43,082 nt of DNA from Neisseria sp. (GTDB lineage: Bacteria > Pseudomonadota > Gammaproteobacteria > Burkholderiales > Neisseriaceae). The stretch covers positions 1 through 43,082 of the forward strand of contig NZ_JAUMZU010000021.1 in the NCBI RefSeq assembly GCF_030527965.1, written 5' to 3'. Of the stretch, positions 1 to 7,215 are shown piece after piece (the first letter of the stretch is position 1; every line of letters starts with the position of its first letter). A program made the position numbers and the translations under genes. The notes beneath the pieces are model-generated. The model was not told the origin of the DNA. It made no database searches and saw only the letters and a program-made list of their open reading frames with translations.

Positions 1-60
1 GCTCGAACCAGGGACCTGCGGATTAACAGTCCGTCGCTCTACCGACTGAGCTATCAGGGA
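1..60 (-). tRNA. tRNA-Asn (GTT), 3' end cut by the window edge
   Basis: Read on the minus strand from position 60, the sequence gives an acceptor strand TCCCTGA, a D-arm GCTC/GAGC, an anticodon loop CTGTTAA (anticodon GTT) and the TTCGAGC T-loop region. This is the asparagine tRNA. About 16 nucleotides of the T-stem and acceptor 3' strand lie outside the window. The A-C pair at the base of the anticodon stem is a minor oddity. Confidence 0.93.
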
Positions 61-70
61 ATAAGCTGCA

Positions 71-99
71 ATTATAGTAAGCTTCTTTCAGCTCGTCAA
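71..99 (-). promoter_or_regulatory. Sigma-70 promoter of tRNA-Asn
   Basis: On the minus strand TTGACG (99-94) and a perfect TATAAT (76-71) are separated by 17 bases. Transcription would begin just upstream of the tRNA 5' end at 60. Spacing and position are ideal for a tRNA promoter. Confidence 0.75.
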
Positions 100-121
100 C
101 CATTTCATCAACAATATCGCT

Positions 122-133
122 TTCAGACAGGCA
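122..133 (-). repeat. Single DUS (TGCCTGTCTGAA on the minus strand)
   Basis: One unpaired copy of the uptake word lies directly after the rlmH stop codon. With no inverted partner it is unlikely to terminate transcription. Confidence 0.8.
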
Positions 134-140
134 TTGTCAT

Positions 141-611
141 TTATTCTCGATGATAAGGGTGGCGGTTAAGAATAGACACGGCGCGGTATAGCTGCTCGGT
201 TAATAAGACGCGCACCATGCCGTGCGGCAGCGTCATGTTAGACAAACGCATCAGCAAGTCGGCTTGTTGTTTGAGCGCATCGGTCATGCCGTCGGCGCCG
301 CCGATAACAAAACAGGCATGACGACCGTTTTGCTGCCATTGCGCCAGATATTCCGCCAATTCTACCGATGTCGGCGCTTTACCGCGTTCATCCAGCGCAA
401 CCAGATACGCGCCTTCGGGAAGGGCATCCAATATCCGACGCTCTTCGGCTTGCATGCCTTGGGCGGCATTCACACCGGAACCACGCTTTTCCGGTTTGAT
501 TTCTTTGATTTTGTATTGAATATCGCGCCCGAATCGTTTGGCGTATTCGGCGGTGGCGTCTTCCACCCACTGCGGCATTTTGTTGCCGACGGCTAATACG
601 GTAATATTCAT
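141..611 (-). CDS. rlmH: 23S rRNA (pseudouridine1915-N3)-methyltransferase RlmH
   Basis: The 156-residue protein is full length for RlmH, the SPOUT-class methyltransferase that uses S-adenosylmethionine to methylate pseudouridine 1915 in helix 69 of 23S rRNA in assembled ribosomes. The C-terminal SPOUT region is well preserved: FVIGGADG (about 101-108), then LPHGMVRVLLTEQLYRA and the family-typical ending NRHPYHRE. It starts 15 bases after the rsfS stop codon on the same strand, so the two probably share a transcript, a pairing common in proteobacteria. Identification is firm from the motifs. Confidence 0.95.
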   Translation of the reverse strand: MNITVLAVGNKMPQWVEDATAEYAKRFGRDIQYKIKEIKPEKRGSGVNAAQGMQAEERRILDALPEGAYLVALDERGKAPTSVELAEYLAQWQQNGRHACFVIGGADGMTDALKQQADLLMRLSNMTLPHGMVRVLLTEQLYRAVSILNRHPYHRE

Positions 612-626
612 GGCTTAGCCACAAGG

Positions 627-1019
627 TTAGTTATCGGCAGCATGCCACGGTTTTTGCGCGCCGGAATGGAATGACGGTTTTTCTCCGCCCCACAGAGCTT
701 CGATGTCATAAAAATCACGCACTGCGGGCAACATCACGTGCACTAATAAATCGCCGGCATCAACCAGCGCCCACTCTCCCGATTCTTGGCCTTCGGTGCT
801 CAAAATTTCAAATCCGGCAGTTTTCAAATCAACCGCCACATTGTTGGCCAATGCTTTTACTTGGCGGGTACTGTCGCCGCTGGCAACAATCATACGGGCA
901 AAAAGCGAGGTTTTTTCACTGGTATCGAGCAGGGTAATGTCTTTGGCTTTGATGTCTTCCAACGCATTGGTCGCTACGTCTACCATACGTTGCAAATCTT
1001 GCAATTCTTGTTCGGTCAT
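627..1019 (-). CDS. rsfS: Ribosomal silencing factor RsfS
   Basis: This 130-residue protein belongs to the RsfS/YbeB/Iojap family, which binds ribosomal protein uL14 on the 50S subunit and blocks subunit joining when nutrients run short. The recognisable core runs from VDVATNALEDIKAKDITLLD through FARMIVASGDSTRQVKALANNV to GEWALVDAGDLLVHVMLPAVRDFYDIEALWG. The frame stays open upstream, but the start at 1019 is chosen because an AGGAAA ribosome-binding site lies just before it and the protein begins MTEQELQDLQ as in the family. It sits upstream of rlmH in what looks like a two-gene operon. Confidence 0.93.
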   Translation of the reverse strand: MTEQELQDLQRMVDVATNALEDIKAKDITLLDTSEKTSLFARMIVASGDSTRQVKALANNVAVDLKTAGFEILSTEGQESGEWALVDAGDLLVHVMLPAVRDFYDIEALWGGEKPSFHSGAQKPWHAADN

Positions 1020-1059
1020 TGGGTTTCCTGAAATCGGCGGTTTAAAACATAAAAGCGCT

Positions 1060-1065
1060 ATTATA
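1060..1065 (-). promoter_or_regulatory. Putative -10 element for rsfS-rlmH
   Basis: A TATAAT hexamer on the minus strand lies about 40 bases before the rsfS start. The matching -35 is weak (AAAAGT at 17 bases). The surrounding bases resemble the -10 region of the tRNA-Asn promoter (both contain AAGCTTACTAT). Confidence 0.4.
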
Positions 1066-1111
1066 TAGTAAGCTTTGGAAAACTTTTCGGATTTAACGAG
1101 CAGGTAATTTA

Positions 1112-1705
1112 ATGAATCAAGATACGGTTGAAACCCATCCGCTACCGCCTTTCGCCCCGCCCAATGCACGGCTGCTGATGCTCGGCTCTTTTCCGCCGCC
1201 CCGGGCTCGTTGGAAAATGGATTTTTATTATCCGAATTTCCAAAACGATATGTGGCGGATTTTCGGTCTGGTCTTTTTTAACGACAAAGATTATTTTCTG
1301 ACGACGGATGCCAAATCATTCAAAGAGAAGGCGATACGCGATTTTCTAATCAACAAAGGCATTGCCATCAGCGATACCGCCTACCAAGTGCGGCGCTTGC
1401 AAGGCAATGCTTCGGATAAGTTTTTACAAATTGTCGCGCCGGTAAACTTAGCCGAGTTGATGAATCGTTTGCCGGCGTGCGACAAAATCATGACTACGGG
1501 CGAATTGGCAACGGAAACACTACTTTCGCTGATGCCACCGAATACAGCCAAACCAACCATCGGCAGCTATACGACGGCGCCATTTTGCGGTCGGGATGTG
1601 CGCTTATTCCGGATGCCCTCTTCTTCCCGGGCTTATCCGCTGGCACTGACAAAGAAAGCAGCAGCATACAAAGAGTTCTTTGAAGAAATCGGTTTGCTGT
1701 CATAA
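1112..1705 (+). CDS. Uracil-DNA glycosylase superfamily protein
   Basis: The 197-residue protein has the fold signature of the uracil-DNA glycosylase superfamily, whose members excise deaminated bases from DNA. Near the N terminus LLMLGSFPPP (21-30) is followed by FYYPNFQNDMWR (38-49), equivalent to the water-activating and base-stacking region. Near the C terminus MPSSSRAYP occupies the place of the DNA-intercalation loop. The pattern resembles the GSFP-type branches (hypoxanthine or SMUG2-like glycosylases) more than classical Ung. Whether it removes uracil, hypoxanthine or both cannot be read from sequence. It is divergent from rsfS, with 92 bases between the two starts. Confidence 0.75.
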   Translation: MNQDTVETHPLPPFAPPNARLLMLGSFPPPRARWKMDFYYPNFQNDMWRIFGLVFFNDKDYFLTTDAKSFKEKAIRDFLINKGIAISDTAYQVRRLQGNASDKFLQIVAPVNLAELMNRLPACDKIMTTGELATETLLSLMPPNTAKPTIGSYTTAPFCGRDVRLFRMPSSSRAYPLALTKKAAAYKEFFEEIGLLS

Positions 1706-1706
1706 C

Positions 1707-1740
1707 TATGCCTGTCTGAACGTTTTTTCAGACAGGCATT
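1707..1740 (+). terminator. DUS-pair hairpin after the glycosylase gene
   Basis: TGCCTGTCTGAA (1709-1720) and its reverse complement (1727-1738) form a stem with a short T-rich loop just after the stop codon. Inverted DUS pairs commonly serve as terminators in Neisseriaceae. Confidence 0.75.
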
Positions 1741-1823
1741 AAGTTAGTTAATTGCCGACCATAACCAGACTCTTCAGCCCGTTCATCATCTGCATGCACG
1801 CTGATTTATTCAAAATACCAAAT

Positions 1824-2156
1824 TCATCGATTTAATTTCACAAATTCCGATTTCAAGTTCATAGCGCTGCCGTTGATTTTACAGGCTATATCGTGATCGC
1901 CTTCTTGCAGGCGGATATTTTTGACTTTGGTGCCTTGCTTGATGACTTGCGAGCTGCCTTTAACTTTCAAATCTTTTATTAAAACAACGGTATCGCCGTC
2001 GGAAAGCGGGGTACCGTTGGCATCTTTAACCACAAGCCCCTCATCTGCGGAATGCTCGCTTTCGCTCCATTCATGACCGCATTCGGGGCAAACCAAAGCG
2101 GCGCCGTCATGATAAGTTAAGCCTGAATGGCATTGAGGGCAAGCTGGGTAGTTCAT
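1824..2156 (-). CDS. yjdM: YjdM/PhnA-family zinc-ribbon protein
   Basis: This 110-residue protein matches the YjdM family, historically called PhnA. It has an N-terminal zinc ribbon with two Cys-x2-Cys pairs (CPQC and CPEC) and a C-terminal KOW-like domain containing [17 protein letters not shown] and [20 protein letters not shown]. The family is widely labelled an alkylphosphonate utilisation protein, but phosphonoacetate hydrolase is a different protein and the true role is unknown. The start at 2156 is preferred over an in-frame ATG nine bases upstream because AAGGA is correctly spaced only from 2156, and the protein then begins MNYPACPQC as in homologues. Confidence 0.88.
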   Translation of the reverse strand: MNYPACPQCHSGLTYHDGAALVCPECGHEWSESEHSADEGLVVKDANGTPLSDGDTVVLIKDLKVKGSSQVIKQGTKVKNIRLQEGDHDIACKINGSAMNLKSEFVKLNR

Positions 2157-2259
2157 GTTGTTCATTCCTTAATTTTTTATCAATGTATCCGGGCGATTAT
2201 AACAGAGACGGTTCAGCAGCTTTTTCTTACCGCTTAATGCCGAATGTTTACAATCCATC

Positions 2260-2284
2260 ATGCATTGTTTGACAAAACATGCAT
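2260..2284 (+). promoter_or_regulatory. 25-bp inverted repeat overlapping the -35 of the metal-uptake operon
   Basis: The outer arms are ATGCAT (2260-2265 and 2279-2284) and the inner arms TTTG/CAAA flank a central A. The TTGACA -35 hexamer lies inside the palindrome, so a bound dimer would block RNA polymerase. The sequence does not match Fur, Zur, FNR or CueR boxes as I know them. Regulator unknown. Confidence 0.5.
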
Positions 2285-2296
2285 TTATATTATTAT
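2269..2296 (+). promoter_or_regulatory. Sigma-70 promoter of the ABC importer/pseudoazurin operon
   Basis: A consensus TTGACA (2269-2274) and TATTAT (2291-2296) are 16 bases apart, about 60 bases before the start codon at 2356. The promoter overlaps both the 25-bp palindrome and an AT-rich Fur-like box. Confidence 0.6.
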
Positions 2297-2312
2297 AAAT
2301 AATAATTATTTT
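2294..2312 (+). promoter_or_regulatory. Probable Fur box
   Basis: The AT-rich stretch centred on AATAATAATTATT (2298-2310) is close to the inverted hexamer pattern of Fur-binding sites and covers the -10 region. This fits iron repression of an uptake operon. The match is by eye, and low-complexity AT sequence can mimic a Fur box. Confidence 0.5.
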
Positions 2313-2355
2313 TACTATCTTCTAGTTTTACTACCTTTCAGAGAGAATAAAATAC

Positions 2356-3459
2356 ATGCTGAAAAAATCTGTTTTAGCCGCTTCACTTGTGCTGTCTGCC
2401 GCCGTCGCTTTTGCCAAACCCGTTCAAATAACCGACATACTCAACCGCAAAGTTACCGTGGATTTACCGGCCAAACGCGTAGTATTAGCCTTTTATTATC
2501 AAGACTATATGGCCGTTGGCGGCAAGGATGCGCTGAACAATGTCGTTGGTTTTTCCAAAGACGTTTGGTCGGAGTGGACACCCGACAGCTGGGCGCTTTA
2601 CCTCAAGGCGGTACCCAAGTTGAACACGTTGACCGATGTGGGCGAAGTGGAAGTGGGAACGTTTTCAATCGAAAAAGTGTTGTCGCTGAAACCCGACTTG
2701 GTCATTCTGGCTGATTGGCAATATCAGGCACTCGGCTCGGATCTGGAACGCTTGGAAAAAGCCAAGATTCCGGTGGTGGTTCTCGACTACAATGCGCAAA
2801 CCTTAGACAAACACCTTAAAAGCACGCAGATTCTCGGCACACTGACCGGCCAAGAAGAACGCGCCAAAACCATCTCCAACGAATACAAAAGCGTGGTGGA
2901 CGACATTAATGCCCGTCTGAAAAAAGCAGGCCTGCCCAAACCGAAGATTTATACCGAGTTCGGCAACAAAGGGCCTAAAGAATATAGCGTTTCATTTGGC
3001 AAAAGCATGTGGGGCGCTATGTCGACCATGGCCGGCGGCAACAACATTTCAGCGCCTTACATTGAATTTTACGGCCCGATGAGCCCTGAAAAAGTGCTGG
3101 CGGCGAAGCCGGATGTGATTGTGATTACCGGCCGTGAAACCGAATTGAAGAAAAACAAAGAGGCGATGGTTATGGGCGTGGGCATTCCCGCCGACGAAGC
3201 GCGCCGCCGTTTAGACGGATTCAAACAACGCGCAGGCTGGGCTCAACTGCCCGCAGTGAAAAACAACCGTGTTTACGGCGCTTATCACGCGGCTTCACGC
3301 ACCATGTCTGATCAGGCGATGATTCAGTTTTTAGCCAAAGCCATGTATCCGAAAGTGTTTGCAGACGTCAGCCCGGAAAAAACCTATCTGGATTTCCACC
3401 GCAAATACCTACCCGTAGTGCCCGCCGGTACGTTTACGCTTTACCCTCAAGGCCAATAA
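2356..3459 (+). CDS. Periplasmic substrate-binding protein of a FecCD-type ABC importer
   Basis: The 367-residue protein has a clear signal peptide (MLKKSVLAASLVLSAAVAFA, cleavage near residue 20), then a fold of the periplasmic siderophore/haem/cobalamin binding-protein class (PF01497-like). Typical elements are ITDILNRKVTVDLPAKRVV at the start of the mature protein, EKVLSLKPDLVI in the first lobe and PEKVLAAKPDVIVITG in the second. The C-terminal lobe ends with an extended tail. The gene opens a four-gene operon. The likely cargo is an iron chelate or another metal complex, but the ligand cannot be read from sequence. Confidence 0.88.
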   Translation: MLKKSVLAASLVLSAAVAFAKPVQITDILNRKVTVDLPAKRVVLAFYYQDYMAVGGKDALNNVVGFSKDVWSEWTPDSWALYLKAVPKLNTLTDVGEVEVGTFSIEKVLSLKPDLVILADWQYQALGSDLERLEKAKIPVVVLDYNAQTLDKHLKSTQILGTLTGQEERAKTISNEYKSVVDDINARLKKAGLPKPKIYTEFGNKGPKEYSVSFGKSMWGAMSTMAGGNNISAPYIEFYGPMSPEKVLAAKPDVIVITGRETELKKNKEAMVMGVGIPADEARRRLDGFKQRAGWAQLPAVKNNRVYGAYHAASRTMSDQAMIQFLAKAMYPKVFADVSPEKTYLDFHRKYLPVVPAGTFTLYPQGQ

Positions 3460-3460
3460 T

Positions 3461-4510
3461 ATGATGGAGCAGGCCAAATCTAATATGGTGGAGGCCGTTA
3501 TTGCCGACCAGCGCCGTTTGGAAAAACGGCGCTGGTCGGTTTTATTCGGTTTTTTCGTTATCTGCATCGCCGGGCTGGTGCTCGACATTGCCACCGGCCC
3601 TTCAATGCTGCCGATAGTCGACGTTGTTAAATCCTTGCTAGGCTTGGAAGGCGCAGACGAAATGGCCAATGTGATCGTGCACGATTTGCGCTTGCCGATG
3701 GCATTGATGGCGCTCGTAGTAGGCGCGGCCTTGGCCACCGGCGGGGCGGAAATCCAAACCCTTTTAAACAATCCGATGGCCAGCCCGTATACGCTGGGTT
3801 TGGCGGCCGCGGCGGGCTTCGGCGCTTCGGCGGTTATTTCGTTCGGCACGCTCGGCCTGCCTCTGGCGGTAGCGGTGCCGTTGGGCGCGTTTGCCATGAC
3901 CATGCTGGCTTCGGGCATTTTGTTTCTATTCGCTTCGTCGAACCGCTTCAGCTCTTCCATGTTGGTGCTGGTCGGCATTGCCTTGCTTTTTCTCTTCCAA
4001 TCGTTGCTTTCGCTTATCCAATATATCGCGGCACCCGAAGTATCGCAGCAGATTTTATTTTGGCTGTTCGGCAGCTTGAACAAGGCAACCTGGCCGAATC
4101 TGGCAATTACTTCGGGCGTAACGCTGGTATGCATTGTTTTGCTGACGCGCGATTTATGGAAACTGACCGCCTTGCGTTTGGGAGAAGAGCGGGCGCTCAG
4201 TTTGGGTATCAATCTGCGCCTTTTGCGCATTAAAACATTGATACTGGTAGCCATTATGACGGCCACTGCCATCAGCTTCGTCGGCGTTATCGGCTTTATC
4301 GGATTGGTTGCGCCGCATGTATCGCGTCTGCTATTGGGTGAAGACCAGCGCTTTTTTCTTCCCGGCGCCATGCTGGCCGGGGCGGCGTTTTTGTCGGTGG
4401 CTTCCGTGTTATCGAAAGTGATTATTCCGGGCGCTTTGTTTCCAGTAGGCATTGTAACGTCGTTTGTCGGCGTGCCGTTTTTCTTTTGGATTGTACTGAG
4501 CAAACGATGA
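3461..4510 (+). CDS. FecCD-family ABC transporter permease
   Basis: This 349-residue inner-membrane protein is a BtuC/FecCD-type permease with about ten membrane helices. Recognisable parts are LRLPMALMALVVGAALATGGAEIQTLLNNPMASPYTLG (about residues 75-115), GSLNKATWPN in the middle, and the coupling region followed by GVIGFIGLVAPHVSRLLLGEDQRFFLPGAML. It begins two bases after the binding-protein stop codon and overlaps the ATPase start. An unusual perfect hairpin lies inside codons 15-27. The soluble N terminus encoded across the hairpin (DQRRLEKRRW) is charged and cytoplasmic. Confidence 0.93.
   Translation: MMEQAKSNMVEAVIADQRRLEKRRWSVLFGFFVICIAGLVLDIATGPSMLPIVDVVKSLLGLEGADEMANVIVHDLRLPMALMALVVGAALATGGAEIQTLLNNPMASPYTLGLAAAAGFGASAVISFGTLGLPLAVAVPLGAFAMTMLASGILFLFASSNRFSSSMLVLVGIALLFLFQSLLSLIQYIAAPEVSQQILFWLFGSLNKATWPNLAITSGVTLVCIVLLTRDLWKLTALRLGEERALSLGINLRLLRIKTLILVAIMTATAISFVGVIGFIGLVAPHVSRLLLGEDQRFFLPGAMLAGAAFLSVASVLSKVIIPGALFPVGIVTSFVGVPFFFWIVLSKR
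3504..3539 (+). other. Perfect 16-bp intragenic hairpin with GGAA tetraloop
   Basis: CCGACCAGCGCCGTTT (3504-3519) is followed by GGAA and then by its exact reverse complement (3524-3539). GGAA fits the GNRA tetraloop class. The structure starts 43 bases into the permease gene. It could stabilise the upstream binding-protein message or slow ribosomes entering the permease gene. No T-run follows it, so it is not an intrinsic terminator. Confidence 0.85.
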
Positions 4511-5301
4511 ATATGCTGACTTTAGAACACCTGAGCGTTAAGCGCGGCACGCTCACAACAGCCGATAAAATTTCCGCCACCTTTCAGACAGGCAAAGTCT
4601 ATACCATTCTCGGCCCCAACGGCGCCGGCAAATCTTCGCTGATTAAAGCTCTGTTCGGCGAAATTCCGCACCACGGCGACATTCGTTACGACAAGCAAAA
4701 ACTGACGGCCACCCACCTGCCATCATGGCGCAAACGCATCGGTTACATGCCGCAAGACAGCAAGGTTGAAGCCGCGCTGACTGCGCTGGAAGTCGTGCTG
4801 TTGGGCAAAATGGATGCGCTGCACATGCACATCGGCGACGAAACCCTGCGTGCCGCCGTAGAGATTATGGACGCGCTGGGCATCGCCCATCTTGCTCATC
4901 ACGACATCACCCGTTTAAGCGGCGGCCAGCGGCAATTGGTAATGTTTGCCCAAGTATTGCTGCGCCAGCCGCAAATCCTGCTGCTGGACGAGCCCGTTTC
5001 CGCGCTGGACATGCACCACCAGCTCGTTTTGCTGGAGCATGTTTGCCACCATACCCGCGAGCAAGGGCTGATTACTCTGATGATTCTGCACGATTTAAGT
5101 CTGGCCGCTCAATTTTCAGACGAGCTGCTGCTGCTCGCCGAAGGCAAAATTCAAGCGCAAGGCGCACCCGCCGACGTTTTGCAAGCCGACTTAATCAGCC
5201 GTCTTTACCGCGTACAGGTTGAATGCCTGACCGACAGCATGGGTCTGCCCGTCATCCGCCCCGTACGTTTACAACAACCTCAAACAGGAAACCCGATATG
5301 A
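4507..5301 (+). CDS. ABC transporter ATP-binding protein (FepC/BtuD type)
   Basis: The 264-residue ATPase carries Walker A GPNGAGKS (36-43), the signature LSGGQRQ (137-143), Walker B ILLLDEP (157-163) and the switch histidine in ILHDLS. The Q-loop region is MPQDS. It energises import through the FecCD permease. The start is placed at 4507 because this ATG overlaps the permease stop codon (ATGA), giving translational coupling and the expected N terminus MLTLEHLSV. A DUS copy lies within the gene at 4583-4594, as a tolerated intragenic uptake word. Confidence 0.94.
   Translation: MNMLTLEHLSVKRGTLTTADKISATFQTGKVYTILGPNGAGKSSLIKALFGEIPHHGDIRYDKQKLTATHLPSWRKRIGYMPQDSKVEAALTALEVVLLGKMDALHMHIGDETLRAAVEIMDALGIAHLAHHDITRLSGGQRQLVMFAQVLLRQPQILLLDEPVSALDMHHQLVLLEHVCHHTREQGLITLMILHDLSLAAQFSDELLLLAEGKIQAQGAPADVLQADLISRLYRVQVECLTDSMGLPVIRPVRLQQPQTGNPI
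4583..4594 (-). repeat. Intragenic DUS in the ATPase gene
   Basis: TTCAGACAGGCA reads as TGCCTGTCTGAA on the minus strand. It encodes part of TFQTGK just before Walker A. Confidence 0.8.
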
Positions 5302-5726
5302 AACATCTACTTTTAGCACTGGCACTCGCCAGCGGCGGCGCCTTCGCCGCCAACCACGAAGTGAAAATGCTGGATAACGGCCCCGGTGGCAACATGGTAT
5401 TCGAGCCGGCCTTTCTCAAAGTCGCGCCCGGCGATACCGTAACTTTCAAACCGGTCAACACCGGTCATTGGGTGCAAAGCAAAGCCGTACCGCCCGGCGC
5501 AGCGGAATTTCTATCGCAGGCCGACAAACCTTTCTCCGTCAAGCTAGAAAAAGAAGGCGTATACGTTTACACCTGCCCGCCGCACCGCATGATGAACATG
5601 AGCGGCATCATCCAAGTCGGCAAACCCGTTAACAAAGCCGCTGCGCAAGCCGTGGCCACCGAATTGGACAAACGCGCCATGCAAAACAAAGGCCGGTTAA
5701 CCAAGCTGATGCAGAAAGTAAAATAA
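5298..5726 (+). CDS. Pseudoazurin-like periplasmic blue copper protein
   Basis: The 142-residue protein has a signal peptide (MKHLLLALALASGGAFA) and a cupredoxin domain. The type 1 copper ligands are in place: His57 in TGHWVQ, then Cys93, His96 and Met101 in YTCPPHRMMNM, with the Cys-x2-His-x4-Met spacing of pseudoazurin. VFEPAFLKVAPGDTVTFKP is the usual N-terminal strand. Pseudoazurins shuttle electrons, classically to nitrite or nitrous oxide reductases. Its start overlaps the ATPase stop codon (ATGA), so here it is translationally coupled to a metal-chelate importer instead. It might reduce or handle the imported metal, or deliver copper; both are inference. Confidence 0.9.
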   Translation: MKHLLLALALASGGAFAANHEVKMLDNGPGGNMVFEPAFLKVAPGDTVTFKPVNTGHWVQSKAVPPGAAEFLSQADKPFSVKLEKEGVYVYTCPPHRMMNMSGIIQVGKPVNKAAAQAVATELDKRAMQNKGRLTKLMQKVK

Positions 5727-5733
5727 ACCGACC

Positions 5734-5776
5734 ATGCCTGTCTGAAAGCCACTCAACAGCTTTTCAGACAGGCATT
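5734..5776 (+). terminator. DUS-pair hairpin ending the importer/pseudoazurin operon
   Basis: TGCCTGTCTGAA (5735-5746) and its reverse complement (5763-5774) form the stem with a 16-base loop right after the stop codon. Confidence 0.75.
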
Positions 5777-5899
5777 TCCTTGCCCTATCCGCACTCAAAA
5801 ACGCTGCACTATCGCTTTCCCTGCGGCTAACCACCGGCTCGATCGACCAAACCAAACTTAGCTAACAAACAACCCACCCCCACACACAGAAAGCACAAT

Positions 5900-6763
5900 A
5901 TGCCGGTTACCCTAACCACCTGCAACGAATGGCCGCAACTGCCGCAAGGGCTGCACAATCTGGCCGCACAATTAAACGCCCGCAAAATCCCCACCCGAGC
6001 CATTCCTTGGCAACAATGCCCGGCAGAGGGCCTTATCCTCCCCCTTTGCGCATGGGATTACACCGCATCGCCACAACAATTCCTCGCCTGGCTGCAAACC
6101 TGCCAGGCAGCAGGCAGCACCCTGCTCAACCCGCCCGAAATCATCCGCTGGAACATGCAAAAAAGCTATTTGGCCGATTTGGCCGAGCGCGGCGCCGATG
6201 TGATTCCCACCGTTTGCCTGAGCGGAGCACAATGCCTGTCTGAAAACTTTGCCGAAAGCCTAAAACAAACATTGGCACAACATCAGTGGTCAAACGCCGT
6301 CATCAAGCCCCTTATCGGCCAAAGCGGCAACGGCGTCAGCCGTCTCACGCCTCAAACCCTGCCCGAAACAAACGCCTCTTATCGCTACGGCGCAGTCATC
6401 CAGCCATTTATTAAAGAAGTAGCCGAAACCGGCGAGCGCAGCCTCATTTTTTTCAACGGCACATTCAGCCACGCCATCATCCGACAACCCGCTGCCGGCG
6501 AATGGCGTGCCAACAGCCGCTACGGCGTTCGCATTTTATCGTGGCAGGCGCCCTCGCCTCTAATAAACCAAGCCGCCGAAGTTCTCAGCCTGCTGCCCCA
6601 AACCCCACTCTACGCCCGCATAGACGGCACCCTAACCGCCCGCGGCCGTTTTTTATTAAACGAGCTGGAACTCATCGAACCCGCGCTTTATCTGGAACAC
6701 GCTCCACCGGAATGCACCGACCGTTTTGTCGACGCCATCGCATCCGCTTTCAACCATCGGTAA
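5900..6763 (+). CDS. ATP-grasp family protein of unknown substrate (DcsG/RimK-like)
   Basis: The 287-residue protein reads as an ATP-grasp ligase. It has the N-terminal pattern LTTCNEWPQLP, WDYTASPQQFLAWL and LNPPEIIRWNMQKSYLADLAERGADVIPT, the ATP-binding segment AVIKPLIGQSGNGV, and the C-terminal metal-binding region ARIDGTL...LLNELELIEPALYL. This pattern occurs in a widespread group that includes DcsG of D-cycloserine biosynthesis, but most members are uncharacterised and no biosynthetic partner lies nearby. The gene stands alone between two DUS hairpins and has an intragenic DUS at 6233. A carboxylate-amine or cyclising ligase is likely; the substrate is unknown. Confidence 0.75.
   Translation: MPVTLTTCNEWPQLPQGLHNLAAQLNARKIPTRAIPWQQCPAEGLILPLCAWDYTASPQQFLAWLQTCQAAGSTLLNPPEIIRWNMQKSYLADLAERGADVIPTVCLSGAQCLSENFAESLKQTLAQHQWSNAVIKPLIGQSGNGVSRLTPQTLPETNASYRYGAVIQPFIKEVAETGERSLIFFNGTFSHAIIRQPAAGEWRANSRYGVRILSWQAPSPLINQAAEVLSLLPQTPLYARIDGTLTARGRFLLNELELIEPALYLEHAPPECTDRFVDAIASAFNHR
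6233..6244 (+). repeat. Intragenic DUS in the ATP-grasp gene
   Basis: TGCCTGTCTGAA in frame encodes part of QCLSEN. It lies in a variable linker, where an uptake word is easily tolerated. Confidence 0.8.
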
Positions 6764-6783
6764 CACAAACAGCCGAGCAATCA

Positions 6784-6817
6784 AAAGCCTGTCTGAAAAC
6801 ATTTTCAGACAGGCTTT
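6784..6817. terminator. Bidirectional DUS-pair terminator
   Basis: AAAGCCTGTCTGAAAA and its reverse complement are separated by two bases between convergent genes (ATP-grasp on plus, FKBP on minus). The stem is flanked by A and T tracts in both directions. Confidence 0.8.
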
Positions 6818-6840
6818 ATCAATACCCGGCAAAACCAACG

Positions 6841-7167
6841 TTAATCATGTACTTTCAATAATTCCACCTCAAACACCAGCGTTGCGTTCGGCGGAATCAC
6901 GCCACCGGCACCGCGCGCGCCGTAGCCCATTTCAGGCGGAATGGTCAGCTTACGTTTACCGCCCTCTTTCATGCCGTTGAAACCTTCGTCCCAGCCGGCA
7001 ATCACTTGGCCTACGCCCAGCGTAATGGTCAAAGGTTGGCGACGATCTAAGCTGGAATCAAACTTAGTGCCGTCTTGCAGCCAGCCGGTGTAATGCACGG
7101 TAATCTCTTTGCCTTTTACCGCTTCACGGCCGTTTCCTGCTTCGATGTCTTCAATAATCAAACTCAC
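6841..7167 (-). CDS. FKBP-type peptidyl-prolyl cis-trans isomerase
   Basis: The 108-residue protein is a single FKBP domain, catalysing proline isomerisation during protein folding. The conserved active-site residues are visible in [45 protein letters not shown] and [13 protein letters not shown]. It has no signal peptide, so it acts in the cytoplasm. It closely resembles the small meningococcal FKBP from memory. The start codon is GTG at 7167, supported by AGGAAA seven bases upstream; no ATG fits. Confidence 0.95.
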   Translation of the reverse strand: MSLIIEDIEAGNGREAVKGKEITVHYTGWLQDGTKFDSSLDRRQPLTITLGVGQVIAGWDEGFNGMKEGGKRKLTIPPEMGYGARGAGGVIPPNATLVFEVELLKVHD

Positions 7168-7215
7168 GATTTTCCTAACTATTCACGGGTTAACATGCCG
7201 CAAGAGTAGCATATT

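Noticed and set aside
627-1169. A 180-residue frame covering rsfS with a 50-residue N-terminal extension
   Set aside because: The extension contains no family sequence, runs into the divergent glycosylase gene and lacks a ribosome site; the internal ATG at 1019 has one.
3409-4503. Long antisense frame across the permease gene
   Set aside because: It is a shadow of a GC-biased coding gene; the plus strand encodes a clear FecCD permease.
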